In this document: one piece after another, positions 1 through 8,772 of the stretch
Numbering within the stretch: position 1 is the first letter of the stretch
Layout of the letters: each line of letters begins with the position of its first letter
Assembly (NCBI RefSeq): GCF_003970695.1
Contig: NZ_CP034570.1
Location: 1,736,001 to 1,800,000, forward strand
Direction of reading: 5' to 3'
Origin: Maribacter sp. MJ134
GTDB lineage: Bacteria; Bacteroidota; Bacteroidia; Flavobacteriales; Flavobacteriaceae
DNA length: 64,000 nucleotides
Program-made: the position numbers and the translations under genes
Notes under the pieces: model-generated
Databases searched by the model: none
The model's input: only the letters and a program-made list of their open reading frames with translations
What the model was told of the DNA's origin: nothing

Positions 1-639
1 AGGGATTTCATCTAACACCCTGGAGGAGGTTACCCAAATAGAATCATTAAAATGCAGCTTTTTAAACTGCACTCCAATAGAGTCGAGGTAGGCAATATCC
101 TTCGGTTCAAAGTTTTTTAAACTTTTAATGACCTCTTCCTTATTTAAGAATGCTTTGGGCAATTCTATGAACCGTATTTGTACAAGGCGCTCCTTTAACC
201 TAAAATTCTCGTTTTCCTGATTGTAAAACTCTTGTAACTGATTATCGGTAATTACCGAGTCGGCACCTTGACTAACCAATGCTTCTTTGTAGGCCCTAGT
301 ATATAAATCCGCTCTATAATTAGCTACCAGTGCATCAAATTCTTTAAGCTTTTGTTCCGATAAGTTAATTTTAGATTTTGTTAATAGCAATTGTTTAGAC
401 GCCCAGCTGTTAATATAGTTAGACACAAAGGAAGCACTATCTGCCTTGGACATTCCGGAGGTAATTAAATTTGCGATATCCTCTTTGAACAGATAGGCTT
501 CACCAACCCTAGCTAAAGGCGCACGCTCTTCTTTCTTCTTAAAATAAGCATCACAAGAGGATAGTAATACCAAGAATATTAACGCACGGAGAACAGCACG
601 CCACAAAACTTTTTGTGTAGATATCTTATTAAAAAGCAT
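1..639 (-). CDS. Putative lipoprotein of the SurA/PpiC chaperone type (3' part cut off)
   Basis: The first 213 codons of a minus-strand gene whose end lies outside the window. The start is ATG at 637-639. The N-terminus is a lipoprotein signal with the lipobox LLSSC (Cys29), followed by a short acidic/basic stretch and then a charged, helix-rich sequence without Cys, with repeated aromatic and Lys/Glu positions as in the N-terminal chaperone region of SurA/PpiC-like periplasmic folding factors. No parvulin domain is visible in the available part. In flavobacteria a similar lipoprotein often sits beside surA, which is my main reason for the name; that is recalled context, not visible here. It is divergent from the gene at 780. 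Being a lipoprotein is well supported, the chaperone role is tentative. Confidence 0.6.
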   Translation of the reverse strand, partial: MLFNKISTQKVLWRAVLRALIFLVLLSSCDAYFKKKEERAPLARVGEAYLFKEDIANLITSGMSKADSASFVSNYINSWASKQLLLTKSKINLSEQKLKEFDALVANYRADLYTRAYKEALVSQGADSVITDNQLQEFYNQENENFRLKERLVQIRFIELPKAFLNKEEVIKSLKNFEPKDIAYLDSIGVQFKKLHFNDSIWVTSSRVLDEIP

Positions 640-779
640 TTGGCAAAAATAGCAAATACAAAATCCCATGCAAGAACCGCTTACTTTACTTAACACAATT
701 TTAGGGGCTACTATCTAATTTTGCTATTTTCGTGTTAGCATATCAGTGAATCTTATCACCTAATTTAACCTTATTATAA

Positions 780-1028
780 TTGGCAAGGAACATTAAACTT
801 ATCTGGGATTTTAGAGGACCTGCTGCCTTACCAACTGCAGAGCACCACGAAAAGCATCTTCAGGATTATATCGCAATTGAAGATATCGGTTTGAACATTA
901 CCGGTCATGAGCAATTGAACGACATGCACAGTATAGCTTATATGGTAGTCGAAGAAAAAAATATGATTACCGTAAGGGATATTCTAAAACCTCATCGAGG
1001 CGAGCTTTACACCTCTAAAACAGATTAA
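780..1028 (+). CDS. Small conserved hypothetical protein, 82 aa
   Basis: An 82-residue cytoplasmic-looking protein with no signal peptide or membrane segment. The start must be TTG at 780, because the reading frame opens just upstream and there is no in-frame ATG before conserved-looking sequence begins (MARNIKLIWDFRGP). The protein is mixed alpha/beta in pattern with several His residues (HHEKHLQDY, MHSIAYMVVEE). Its stop codon directly precedes the ATG of the next gene (1028/1029), so the two are probably cotranscribed. I recall similar small proteins of unknown function in other Flavobacteriaceae, but know no experimental role. Confidence 0.75.
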   Translation: MARNIKLIWDFRGPAALPTAEHHEKHLQDYIAIEDIGLNITGHEQLNDMHSIAYMVVEEKNMITVRDILKPHRGELYTSKTD

Positions 1029-2165
1029 ATGAAAAAGCTATTCTACACTTTAGTAATGGTGTTCCTCACCTTCATTTCTTGCCAAGATAATAATAGGGAT
1101 GAAAATCTATTGGCACTTGCCTTGGCATCGGAAAAACCTGCCATTAAACGCGTTATGGATAGTGTGGACCAATATGAAGTTCAAATTCGGTACACTCAAA
1201 TTAACCGCACTGGAGACAGTATCCATTTTGTGGATTACGATTTTCAAGTCGATGATGATTATTATTTTTATCCTGCTAGCACCGTTAAATTTCCAGTTGC
1301 GGTGATGGCCTTGGAAAGACTCAACGAGACAGACACGCTTACCAGAGAAACCAGGTATTACGTAGAAGGAGATTCCATAGAGACAACCTTTGCAAAAGAT
1401 ATTTCCCAAATATTTGCCGTTAGCGATAATCTGGCGAATAATAGACTTGTTGAATTTCTTGGCCAAGACGCTATCAACAAAGGTTTAGAAGAAAAAGGCC
1501 TGTCCCCTGTTAGAATAGCACATAGATTGGGCTACCATACCGATGAGTTAACGACAAAACCGCTGATCATCTATTTGAACGATAGTACCACAACGCCTAC
1601 CGAACCTTCGCTAAATAGCGCGCCGTTTCCCTTAAAACTTAATGCAATACACAAAGGCATTGGCTATTACGAAGATGATGAGCAAATCAATGAACCGTTC
1701 AATTTTAGCCTTAAGAATTATTATCCTGTTAGTACGCAACACAAACTATTAAAGCGCGTCATCTTCCCTGAAAAATTTTCAAATAACGAACGTTTTAACC
1801 TTACTAAAAATCAACATGATTTCTTATTGAACGCAATGCACACCTTACCAAGAAAAGTTGGTTACGACCCGGATAATTATTATGACGGTTACTGCAAATT
1901 TTTCATGTACGGGGACACAAAGAAGACCATACCAGACCATATTAAAATTTATAATAAGGTGGGTTTTGCCTATGGCACCTTAACGGATTGCGCCTATATT
2001 AAAGACGAAAAAAATAACGTGGATTTTTTGATTACCGCAACCATCTTAGTAAATAAGGACGGTATTTTCAATGATAACGTGTATGAGTACGATGCTGTTG
2101 GTATCCCGTTTTTAGCAGAATTAGGAAGAGAAATACATCGCTTAGAAATAGAGAGAAAAAACTAA
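1029..2165 (+). CDS. Class A beta-lactamase-like serine hydrolase (lipoprotein)
   Basis: A 378-aa penicillin-recognising serine hydrolase. It begins with a lipoprotein signal (lipobox FISC, Cys18), so it is expected at the periplasmic face of a membrane. The active-site elements of the class A fold are visible: STVK (nucleophile Ser84, Lys87), SDN at 132-134 and a KVG triad in place of KTG near residue 310. At 378 aa it is about 90 residues longer than a typical class A beta-lactamase, the extra being mostly between SDN and the KVG triad. Beta-lactamase activity is not implied; members of this family in Bacteroidota may act on cell wall peptides. No ampR-like regulator is adjacent. Transcribed directly after the 82-aa gene. 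Confidence 0.8.
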   Translation: MKKLFYTLVMVFLTFISCQDNNRDENLLALALASEKPAIKRVMDSVDQYEVQIRYTQINRTGDSIHFVDYDFQVDDDYYFYPASTVKFPVAVMALERLNETDTLTRETRYYVEGDSIETTFAKDISQIFAVSDNLANNRLVEFLGQDAINKGLEEKGLSPVRIAHRLGYHTDELTTKPLIIYLNDSTTTPTEPSLNSAPFPLKLNAIHKGIGYYEDDEQINEPFNFSLKNYYPVSTQHKLLKRVIFPEKFSNNERFNLTKNQHDFLLNAMHTLPRKVGYDPDNYYDGYCKFFMYGDTKKTIPDHIKIYNKVGFAYGTLTDCAYIKDEKNNVDFLITATILVNKDGIFNDNVYEYDAVGIPFLAELGREIHRLEIERKN

Positions 2166-2187
2166 TTTGTAGTTGTACCATAGCACT

Positions 2188-2931
2188 ATGCCAGAAGAAA
2201 ACAGACTCATCAGGATAAATAAGTTTCTTAGCGAAGCTGGCTATTGCTCTAGACGGGCTGCAGATAAACTCATAGGCGAAGGAAGAGTGACCATAAATGG
2301 CGTGGTGCCAGAAATGGGAACAAAAATTTCACCAAGTGATGTGGTCTATGTTGATGGTGAATTGATTACTACGACCAAAGACGAAAACGTGTACCTAGCC
2401 TTTAACAAACCCGTAGGTATCGTTTGTACTACGGATACGGGCGTAGAAAAGGACAATATCATAGATTTTATAAATTACCCTAAAAGAATCTTCCCCATCG
2501 GCAGGCTGGACAAGCCAAGCGAAGGTTTAATTTTTTTAACCGATGATGGAGATATTGTAAATAAAATTTTAAGAGCTAGAAACAACCATGAAAAAGAGTA
2601 TTTGGTTACCGTGGACCAACCTATACATCATGATTTCCTCAACAAAATGAGAAATGGGGTCCCAATTCTAGATACGGTAACAAGAAAATGTAAGGTTTTT
2701 GAAGTCAGCAAGTACCAGTTTCGCATTATATTAACTCAAGGATTGAACAGGCAAATACGACGCATGTGCGAATATTTGGGATACAGAGTAAAAAAATTGA
2801 AGCGTATTAGAATCATGAACGTAAACTTGGACCTACCCGTTGGGAAATGGAGAAAGCTTACCTCAAAAGAACTAGAGGAAATCAATAGATTGGTAAGTAC
2901 TTCATCCAAGACATATGAAGAACCAAAATAG
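2188..2931 (+). CDS. rluF: 23S rRNA pseudouridine synthase, RluF type
   Basis: A 247-aa pseudouridine synthase expected to isomerise a uridine in 23S rRNA (U2604 in E. coli numbering). An S4 RNA-binding domain occupies about residues 6-60 ([16 protein letters not shown]) and the catalytic core follows, with the family motif GRLDKPSEG (catalytic Asp108). The C-terminal part has the strings [10 protein letters not shown] and RIMNV, which mark RluF rather than RluB/RluE. I chose ATG at 2188; a TTG at 2173 would add five residues that do not fit the family. It starts 22 nt after the serine hydrolase and could be in the same transcript. Length and motifs are complete. Confidence 0.92.
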   Translation: MPEENRLIRINKFLSEAGYCSRRAADKLIGEGRVTINGVVPEMGTKISPSDVVYVDGELITTTKDENVYLAFNKPVGIVCTTDTGVEKDNIIDFINYPKRIFPIGRLDKPSEGLIFLTDDGDIVNKILRARNNHEKEYLVTVDQPIHHDFLNKMRNGVPILDTVTRKCKVFEVSKYQFRIILTQGLNRQIRRMCEYLGYRVKKLKRIRIMNVNLDLPVGKWRKLTSKELEEINRLVSTSSKTYEEPK

Positions 2932-3282
2932 CCGCTTTCGGAGACCATTTCATCAGTCGCCCCTAAGGCAAGTCTTATGTGTCATATCTCATAAAAAATA
3001 AATAACCAACAATCCGTATACCGCGAAAAAAAGAAAAATGACCTCGGGGCAGAACTTCGAGGCATTAGAAATAAAGCCAATATTTATTTCGACGCAAGCA
3101 TCGGAGTGGTATAAATCCAGATTATCTAGTAAAATCAGGGTTTTCTAAGATGATTAGGATAGTGAATAAACAGGCAAGTGGAATATTGAATCTGTAAAAA
3201 GGTGCCTAATTTTAAGATTTTTTATAATGCTACTCCTCTTAAAATCATTAACTTAGAGTTATAGAAATTTGCAAAGAAAATT
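2932..3282. other. Intergenic region with a diverged copy of a dispersed repeat
   Basis: 351 bp between rluF and the next gene. It has no convincing ORF; the open frame on the minus strand at 3222-3545 is a shadow of the following gene. The only structure I see is the 3043-3116 element listed separately. The last 80 bases are AT-rich and probably hold the promoter of the gene at 3283, but I could not place a good TTG/TAnnTTTG pair. Confidence 0.5.
3043..3116 (+). repeat. Diverged copy of REP-like intergenic element (copy 3)
   Basis: This stretch shares ordered blocks with the elements at 56851 and 61099: CTCGGGGCA at its left end, then ATTTCGA exactly 39 bases after the GGGCA block, then GCAAG, TCGGA and GTGG..ATAAAT. 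The spacing from GGGCA to ATTTCGA is 39 in all three copies, which makes chance similarity unlikely. It lacks about 15 bases (ACCCTTGGGC-type segment) present near the right end of the other two. No ORF or transposase is attached. Confidence 0.45.
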
Positions 3283-4596
3283 ATGAAAAACAATAGTACT
3301 ACAACAGAAAAAAAAGCCTTTATCAAATCTTTTTTCGTATCGATTTTGATGGTGGCCACCTTTGGCACCAATGTCTTGGCACAACAAGATAGCTTTAAAG
3401 AATATTCGGGAGAAGTTTTAGATAAAGACACCAAAAAACCATTAGTTTTTGCCACACTTAGTTTAGAAAGTAGTAATGTTAGCACCATTACCAATACAGA
3501 AGGAAAGTTTCTGCTTAAAGTTCCTGAAGCCAATAGCAATGGCACTATAAATATCTCTTTCTTAGGCTATAAGTCTTTAAGCTTGCCTATATCTGAGTTA
3601 AAGGAAAACAATAACAAACTGTTCATGACCGAATCGGTTACGCAACTTTCAGAGGTAAATATAAAAGTGCCAAAAGATGCGGAAGGTCTAGTCCGTGAAA
3701 CACTAAAGAAAAAAGGTGAAAATTATATTAGTGACCCTACGGTAATGACCGCATTTTATAGGGAAACGATTAAGAAAAGAAGAAAAAACGTAAGTCTTTC
3801 CGAGGCCGTGGTAAATATTTATAAAACGCCTTATACCTCTAACAGAACTGATGCTCTTAAACTCTATAAGGCAAGAAAGAGTACGGATTACAGCAAACTG
3901 GATACTGTAGCACTTAAATTACAGGGCGGACCCTTCAATGCATTGTTCGTGGATATGGTTAAATATCCTGATTACATCTTCACCGACGAATCTATAAATT
4001 ATTACAACTTCTCTTTTGTAAATTCTACAAGGGTAAATGATAAGCTTATTTATGTAGTTCAATTTGAGCAAAAGCCCGAATATATTGACCCAATGTACAA
4101 AGGCAAACTCTATATAGATGCAGATAAAAAAATATTGACCAGTGCTATCTACTCGTTGAATATAACGGATAAAAATTTGGCAGCACGGATGTTTGTAAGG
4201 AAGAAACCACGAAATGCCAATGTTTGGCCGACTGAGGTAGCCTACAGGGTTGACTACAGGGAAAAAGATGGTAAATGGTATTACGGTTATAGTAATGCCC
4301 TTTTGGAGTTCAAGGTAGACTGGGATAAAAGACTGTTCAACTCCGTTTACAGTATGAGCTGCGAGATGGCTATAACGGATTGGGAGAAAAATCTCACCAA
4401 TACTGTTCCTAAATCCAAAGAGCGGATTAAATCCAGTATTATTTTAAGCGACGAGGCTATAGGTTTTGCAGACCCAGATTTTTGGGGGGAATATAATATT
4501 ATAGAGCCAGAAAAATCAATTGAGTCGGCAATTAAGAAAATTCAAAGACAACTGAGAAGAGCTAAAAATAACAACGGAGGCACTTCAGCCCCATAA
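3283..4596 (+). CDS. Secreted protein with carboxypeptidase-regulatory-like domain
   Basis: A 437-aa envelope protein. A signal peptide with an extended n-region (residues 1-31, ending VLAQ) is followed by a CarboxypepD_reg-like beta-sandwich at about 37-115 (YSGEVLDKDTKKPLVFATL ... GYKS), the module that normally precedes TonB-dependent receptors of this phylum. The rest (about 130-410) is beta-rich with alternating aromatic residues and no plug motif, so this is not a complete receptor. Such proteins are common in Bacteroidota and lack a known function. The tail is basic and Asn/Gly-rich. It is monocistronic, ending in the hairpin at 4621. Confidence 0.8.
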   Translation: MKNNSTTTEKKAFIKSFFVSILMVATFGTNVLAQQDSFKEYSGEVLDKDTKKPLVFATLSLESSNVSTITNTEGKFLLKVPEANSNGTINISFLGYKSLSLPISELKENNNKLFMTESVTQLSEVNIKVPKDAEGLVRETLKKKGENYISDPTVMTAFYRETIKKRRKNVSLSEAVVNIYKTPYTSNRTDALKLYKARKSTDYSKLDTVALKLQGGPFNALFVDMVKYPDYIFTDESINYYNFSFVNSTRVNDKLIYVVQFEQKPEYIDPMYKGKLYIDADKKILTSAIYSLNITDKNLAARMFVRKKPRNANVWPTEVAYRVDYREKDGKWYYGYSNALLEFKVDWDKRLFNSVYSMSCEMAITDWEKNLTNTVPKSKERIKSSIILSDEAIGFADPDFWGEYNIIEPEKSIESAIKKIQRQLRRAKNNNGGTSAP

Positions 4597-4620
4597 ATTA
4601 TAACAATATCGTTCTAAATA

Positions 4621-4652
4621 AAAAGCCTTAGTTTCAAAGAACTAAGGCTTTT
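4621..4652. terminator. Intrinsic terminator, bidirectional
   Basis: A 12-bp perfect stem (AAAGCCTTAGTT / AACTAAGGCTTT) with a 6-nt loop, with A residues on the left and T residues on the right. It lies between two convergent genes (stops at 4596 and 4677) and can serve both. Confidence 0.88.
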
Positions 4653-4676
4653 GTTTTGGGGAAACTTTTCTGCCAA

Positions 4677-5189
4677 TTATTTGGGCATTACTACCGTATC
4701 TATAGCGTGTATTACGCCATTAGAAGCCGCAACATCGGCCATAACCACTGTTGCGCTATTTCCTTTTTCATCTTTTAGCATAACCTTCCCATCTTGTAAC
4801 GACAGTTCAATAATTCCTCCTTGTACGGTTGTTACAGGGAAAGAACCATTATTTCCATTGATTGCCTCTATTACAGCTGCCGCCTTATACTCTCCCGCAA
4901 CAACATGATAGGTGAGAATACCCGTTAACGCATCTTTACTTTCAGGTTTTAGTAAAGTAGCTACTGTACCTTCTGGTAAAGCTGCAAAAGCATCGTTAAC
5001 TGGCGCAAAAACGGTAAAAGGTCCATCTCCACTTAATGTGTCTACTAATTCCGCAGCTTTCACCGCAGTAACCAACGTAGTGAAATTGTCATTTTCTGCG
5101 GCTACACCCACAATGTTTTGCGCTTTTAATACGGCTGTGGCACCTAAAAATAGCATTGTACTCAATAATGTAATCTTAATCTTTTTCAT
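4677..5189 (-). CDS. Secreted fasciclin (FAS1) domain protein
   Basis: A 170-aa protein: Sec signal peptide (residues 1-23, cleavage after VLKA), then one FAS1 domain filling residues 27-168. Both conserved FAS1 boxes are present: the H1-type motif GPFTVFAPVNDAFAAL (about 59-74) and the H2-type YHVVAGEYKA, and the closing segment SNGVIHAIDTVVMP is typical. FAS1 proteins mediate adhesion to surfaces or polysaccharide; here it is a single soluble domain without an anchor. Monocistronic, sharing the terminator at 4621 with the convergent neighbour. Confidence 0.92.
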   Translation of the reverse strand: MKKIKITLLSTMLFLGATAVLKAQNIVGVAAENDNFTTLVTAVKAAELVDTLSGDGPFTVFAPVNDAFAALPEGTVATLLKPESKDALTGILTYHVVAGEYKAAAVIEAINGNNGSFPVTTVQGGIIELSLQDGKVMLKDEKGNSATVVMADVAASNGVIHAIDTVVMPK

Positions 5190-5332
5190 AGTGTTGTTTT
5201 TAGATTTTCGATAAAAGTACAGCTATCACTAACACATAAATCATAAATATTGTTTAATTTTTTATTGATTTAGTTAAACAAAATACAATTCTAATGGAAT
5301 GCCTATTTTTAAAAAGAAAAATAATCACATTT

Positions 5333-6388
5333 ATGCATCATTCCAGACGAAGGTTTTTTAATGGACTAATGGGACTATCCCTTACCACTCTAGCACCTTA
5401 TGAATTGTTTTCAAAAACGGAAAACGCGAAGAATCAGGAGGTGAAAATTCTACCTAAAGGCCTAAGGACAGGAGATACCATTGGTTTAATTGCACCGGGC
5501 TATACTTTTCCCGCAAAGGTCTTAGAAGAGACGAAACAGACCCTGACAGCCATGGGGTTTATACCATACTATACAGAAAGACTCAATAAAAGACATGGAT
5601 ATTTCAGTAATACCGACGCGGAACGGGCAAAAGATTTAAATCACATGTTTAACAATACTCAGGTTGATGCTGTATTATGTGTTAGAGGTGGCTATGGCTG
5701 TACACGAATAATGAGTCTTATAGATTATGAGGCTATTCAGAAAAATCCAAAAGCCTTAATAGGTTTTAGTGACGTAACGGCGCTACTTAACGGAATTTAT
5801 AAAATGACCGGATTAGTAACCTTTCATGGACCAGTGGGAAGTACCTTGAATGATGTCTATAGCCAAAAGTCGCTTTCAGAAATATTGACATCCCACAGAA
5901 ATTTAAAATCAATTCACAATACAGTTCTTCTACCGGAATATATAGGTAATCCTGAATACGAAAGATATACTATCACCAAAGGTAAAGCTGAAGGAATTCT
6001 ATGTGGAGGCAGTTTAACACTTATTAATGCGCTTATAGGAACCTCCCACGAAATAGATTTTACGGATACCATCGTTTTCATTGAAGATGTAGAAGAGGCC
6101 CCATATCGTATAGACCGGATGTTGACCCAACTCATCGAGGGGCCTACTTTTAAGAAAGCTGCGGGTATCGTATTCGGAGTTTTCGCCGGCTGTAATAAAA
6201 GTACCAATCCTAATTCCTTTACCTTAAAGGAAGTGCTTATAGATAGGATAAAACCGCTAGGAATACCTGCGGTGTACGGGATGAGTTTTGGTCATGTAGC
6301 ACAGAACTTCACCTTCCCCATTGGCATAAGAGCCACGTTCAATACTGAGGAAATGGTCATTAGATTAATGGAAAAAGCAGTAGTATAA
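5333..6388 (+). CDS. LD-carboxypeptidase, peptidase family S66
   Basis: A 351-aa muramoyl-tetrapeptide carboxypeptidase homologue (LdcA family), expected to trim the terminal D-Ala from murein tetrapeptides. I chose ATG at 5333; an in-frame ATG at 5294 would add 13 residues. From this start the N-terminus reads SRRRFFNGLMGLSL, an RR-containing signal that resembles a Tat or Sec leader, so it may be exported, unlike cytoplasmic E. coli LdcA. The nucleophile is Ser146 in GFSDVTAL, the Glu is in the EDVEEAPYRIDR segment (about 251-261) and the His is His321 in FGHVAQNFTFPIG. The family's usual length is about 300; the excess is the leader. Its stop abuts the stop of the convergent recQ with no spacer. 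Confidence 0.88.
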   Translation: MHHSRRRFFNGLMGLSLTTLAPYELFSKTENAKNQEVKILPKGLRTGDTIGLIAPGYTFPAKVLEETKQTLTAMGFIPYYTERLNKRHGYFSNTDAERAKDLNHMFNNTQVDAVLCVRGGYGCTRIMSLIDYEAIQKNPKALIGFSDVTALLNGIYKMTGLVTFHGPVGSTLNDVYSQKSLSEILTSHRNLKSIHNTVLLPEYIGNPEYERYTITKGKAEGILCGGSLTLINALIGTSHEIDFTDTIVFIEDVEEAPYRIDRMLTQLIEGPTFKKAAGIVFGVFAGCNKSTNPNSFTLKEVLIDRIKPLGIPAVYGMSFGHVAQNFTFPIGIRATFNTEEMVIRLMEKAVV

Positions 6389-8599
6389 CTAGTTGGCCAC
6401 CTCACTTATGAACTTAAGTCGATACAAGCGTAGCTCCTCGTCCTCATATTCCCCATCGAACTCCGTCATTGCTTCTTCAACATCATCGGTCTCAGCTTCC
6501 AGGAAGTAGTCGTGAATCTCTTCTTGTTGCTCTTCATCCAACACCTCATCTATCCAGTAACTAAGATTCAATTTGGTACCGCTAAATATGATTTGTTCCA
6601 TTTCCTTAATCAAATCGGAAATCTCTAAGCCTTTGGCAGAGGCAATATCCGTTAAAGGAAGTTTACGGTCTACATTTTGGATGATGTATAACTTTAAGCC
6701 AGAATTGGCACCCGTGCTTTTAACCACAAGGTCGTCCGGTCGTATAATTTCGTTTTCCTCAACATAGGTTCCAATAAATGCTACAAAGGGTTTTCCATAT
6801 TTCTTGGCCTTTCCTTCTCCTACACCATGAACGTTCAGCAGTTCTTCTTGGGTAATAGGATACTTCATGGCCATATCCTCTAAGGAGGGATCTTGGAACA
6901 CGACAAAAGGCGGTACACCTAACTTATCAGCCTCGGCCTTTCTTAAGCTTTTAAGCTGTTTTAATAATTTTTCATCTGCTACTCCGCCCGATTTAGCGGC
7001 GCCGACAATAGCATTGTCGTTTTCGGCGCTGTAGACGTGGTCTTTCGTCATCAGGAACGAACTAGGATTCTTCAGAAAATCATGTCCTTTGGGTGTAATA
7101 TGAAGCACACCATATTGTTCAATTTCCTTTTTCAAGATACCGGCAACCAACACCTGTCTTACCAAAGCCATCCAATGGCTTTTGTCCTTATCAGCACCAA
7201 TACCGAAAAATTCTTTTTCACTGGTCTTATGGGAAGAAATAATCGCGTTCGTTTTACCCAGTAAAGTAAATACGATTTCTTTTGACTTAAATTTTTCGCT
7301 CGTCCCCTGCACCACTTTCAGAAGCTTCACTACATCGTCCATGGATTCTACTTTATCCTTTGGATTACGCGTATTATCGTCCATATCTGCACCATCACCA
7401 TTCACCTCATCAAACTGTTCTCCAAAATAATGAAGCATAAATTTACGTCTGGACATGGAAGTTTCTGCATAAGCGACGACCTCTTGTAACAGCGCATTTC
7501 CGATTTCCTGTTCCGCTACAGGTTTACCGGACATGAACTTCTCTAGCTTCTCAATATCCTTATACGAATAAAAAGCTAGGCAGTGTCCTTCACCTCCATC
7601 ACGGCCGGCCCTACCCGTTTCCTGATAATAACTTTCAATACTTTTAGGAATATCATGATGTATGACAAAACGAACATCTGGCTTGTCTATTCCCATACCA
7701 AATGCGATAGTTGCCACGACCACATCTACATCTTCCATCAAGAACATATCTTGGTATTTTGACCTGGTTTTTGCATCAAACCCTGCGTGATAAGGGACAG
7801 CACTAACACCATTTACTTGAAGTACCTGCGCGAGCTCTTCAACCTTCTTACGACTTAAACAATAGATAATACCGGATTTACCAGAATTCTGTTTCACAAA
7901 GCGGATAATATCCGCCTCTATATTTTCGGTCTTGGTACGTACCTCATAAAATAAATTTGGCCTATTAAATGAGGCCTTAAAGAGTTTGGCATCGGTAATT
8001 CCCAAGTTCTTTATGATATCTTCCTGTACTTTAGGAGTAGCGGTGGCGGTTAATCCAATAATGGGTATGGTATCGTCTAAACGAGCAATAATAGACTTCA
8101 AGTTTCTGTACTCGGGTCTAAAATCATGACCCCATTCAGAAATACAATGCGCCTCATCAACGGCTACGAAAGAAATTTTTACAGTTCTAAGAAATTCTAC
8201 ATTCTCCTCTTTTGTTAGCGATTCAGGAGCTACATAAAGTAATTTAGTGACGCCGTCAACAATATCCTGTTTTACTTGTTTTACTTCGGTCTTGTTCAAA
8301 GAAGAATTAAGCACGTGCGCAATACCCACTTCGCTAGAAATACCTCTTATGGCATCTACTTGGTTCTTCATTAACGCAATTAAAGGCGAAACTATTATCG
8401 CCGTGCCGGGCTGCATGAGAGCAGGAAGTTGATAGCAGAGCGATTTTCCTCCACCTGTAGGCATAATTACAAAAGAATTTTTTCCTTCTAATATATTCTT
8501 TACAACGCCTTCCTGAAGACCTTTGAACTTAGAAAATCCAAAATATTTTTTTAACGCGGCGTGTAAATCAGTTTCACTTAAACCTTTATCGTATGTCAC
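6389..8599 (-). CDS. recQ: ATP-dependent DNA helicase RecQ
   Basis: A 736-aa superfamily 2 helicase. Walker A is PTGGGKS (47-53), the DEAH box is at 148-151 followed by the RecQ aromatic loop (ISEWGHDFRPEY), motif III is TATATP and motif VI is QETGRAGRDG. The RQC winged helix and an HRDC-type domain follow (around 530-620; LKSLRKAEADKLGVPPFVVF), then an acidic C-terminal extension. The RQC zinc site is missing: where other RecQ proteins have four Cys, this one reads SMSRRKFMLHYFGE and then an Asp/Asn-rich stretch with no Cys. I recall the same in other Bacteroidota RecQ, so it is probably a subfamily trait. Role: processing of stalled forks and recombination intermediates. Divergent from kdsD. 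Confidence 0.93.
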   Translation of the reverse strand: MTYDKGLSETDLHAALKKYFGFSKFKGLQEGVVKNILEGKNSFVIMPTGGGKSLCYQLPALMQPGTAIIVSPLIALMKNQVDAIRGISSEVGIAHVLNSSLNKTEVKQVKQDIVDGVTKLLYVAPESLTKEENVEFLRTVKISFVAVDEAHCISEWGHDFRPEYRNLKSIIARLDDTIPIIGLTATATPKVQEDIIKNLGITDAKLFKASFNRPNLFYEVRTKTENIEADIIRFVKQNSGKSGIIYCLSRKKVEELAQVLQVNGVSAVPYHAGFDAKTRSKYQDMFLMEDVDVVVATIAFGMGIDKPDVRFVIHHDIPKSIESYYQETGRAGRDGGEGHCLAFYSYKDIEKLEKFMSGKPVAEQEIGNALLQEVVAYAETSMSRRKFMLHYFGEQFDEVNGDGADMDDNTRNPKDKVESMDDVVKLLKVVQGTSEKFKSKEIVFTLLGKTNAIISSHKTSEKEFFGIGADKDKSHWMALVRQVLVAGILKKEIEQYGVLHITPKGHDFLKNPSSFLMTKDHVYSAENDNAIVGAAKSGGVADEKLLKQLKSLRKAEADKLGVPPFVVFQDPSLEDMAMKYPITQEELLNVHGVGEGKAKKYGKPFVAFIGTYVEENEIIRPDDLVVKSTGANSGLKLYIIQNVDRKLPLTDIASAKGLEISDLIKEMEQIIFSGTKLNLSYWIDEVLDEEQQEEIHDYFLEAETDDVEEAMTEFDGEYEDEELRLYRLKFISEVAN

Positions 8600-8772
8600 C
8601 TTCTACTATTTCGTGAGAGGAATATCTATTGCACAAGTAAATAAAATCAAAATCCTTAAAACGTTAGTTGCATCACCAAAATATTACTTGATAGATATCT
8701 TACTAAAAGTAAGTTTCCGTAATTTTGTAATCTTAAAGATAAGATAATCTTTTAGGAATACAATCCATAAAA

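Noticed and set aside
1107-1466. 119-codon minus-strand open frame inside the serine hydrolase gene
   Set aside because: A shadow of the plus-strand gene with its intact STVK and SDN motifs; composition is not protein-like.
4651-5214. Plus-strand open frames opposite the fasciclin gene
   Set aside because: The minus-strand FAS1 protein has signal peptide and both FAS1 boxes; the other strand is a shadow.
8720-8727. TAATTTTG before kdsD as a -7 box
   Set aside because: No TTG at 19-21 bp upstream, so it cannot be told from background in AT-rich DNA.
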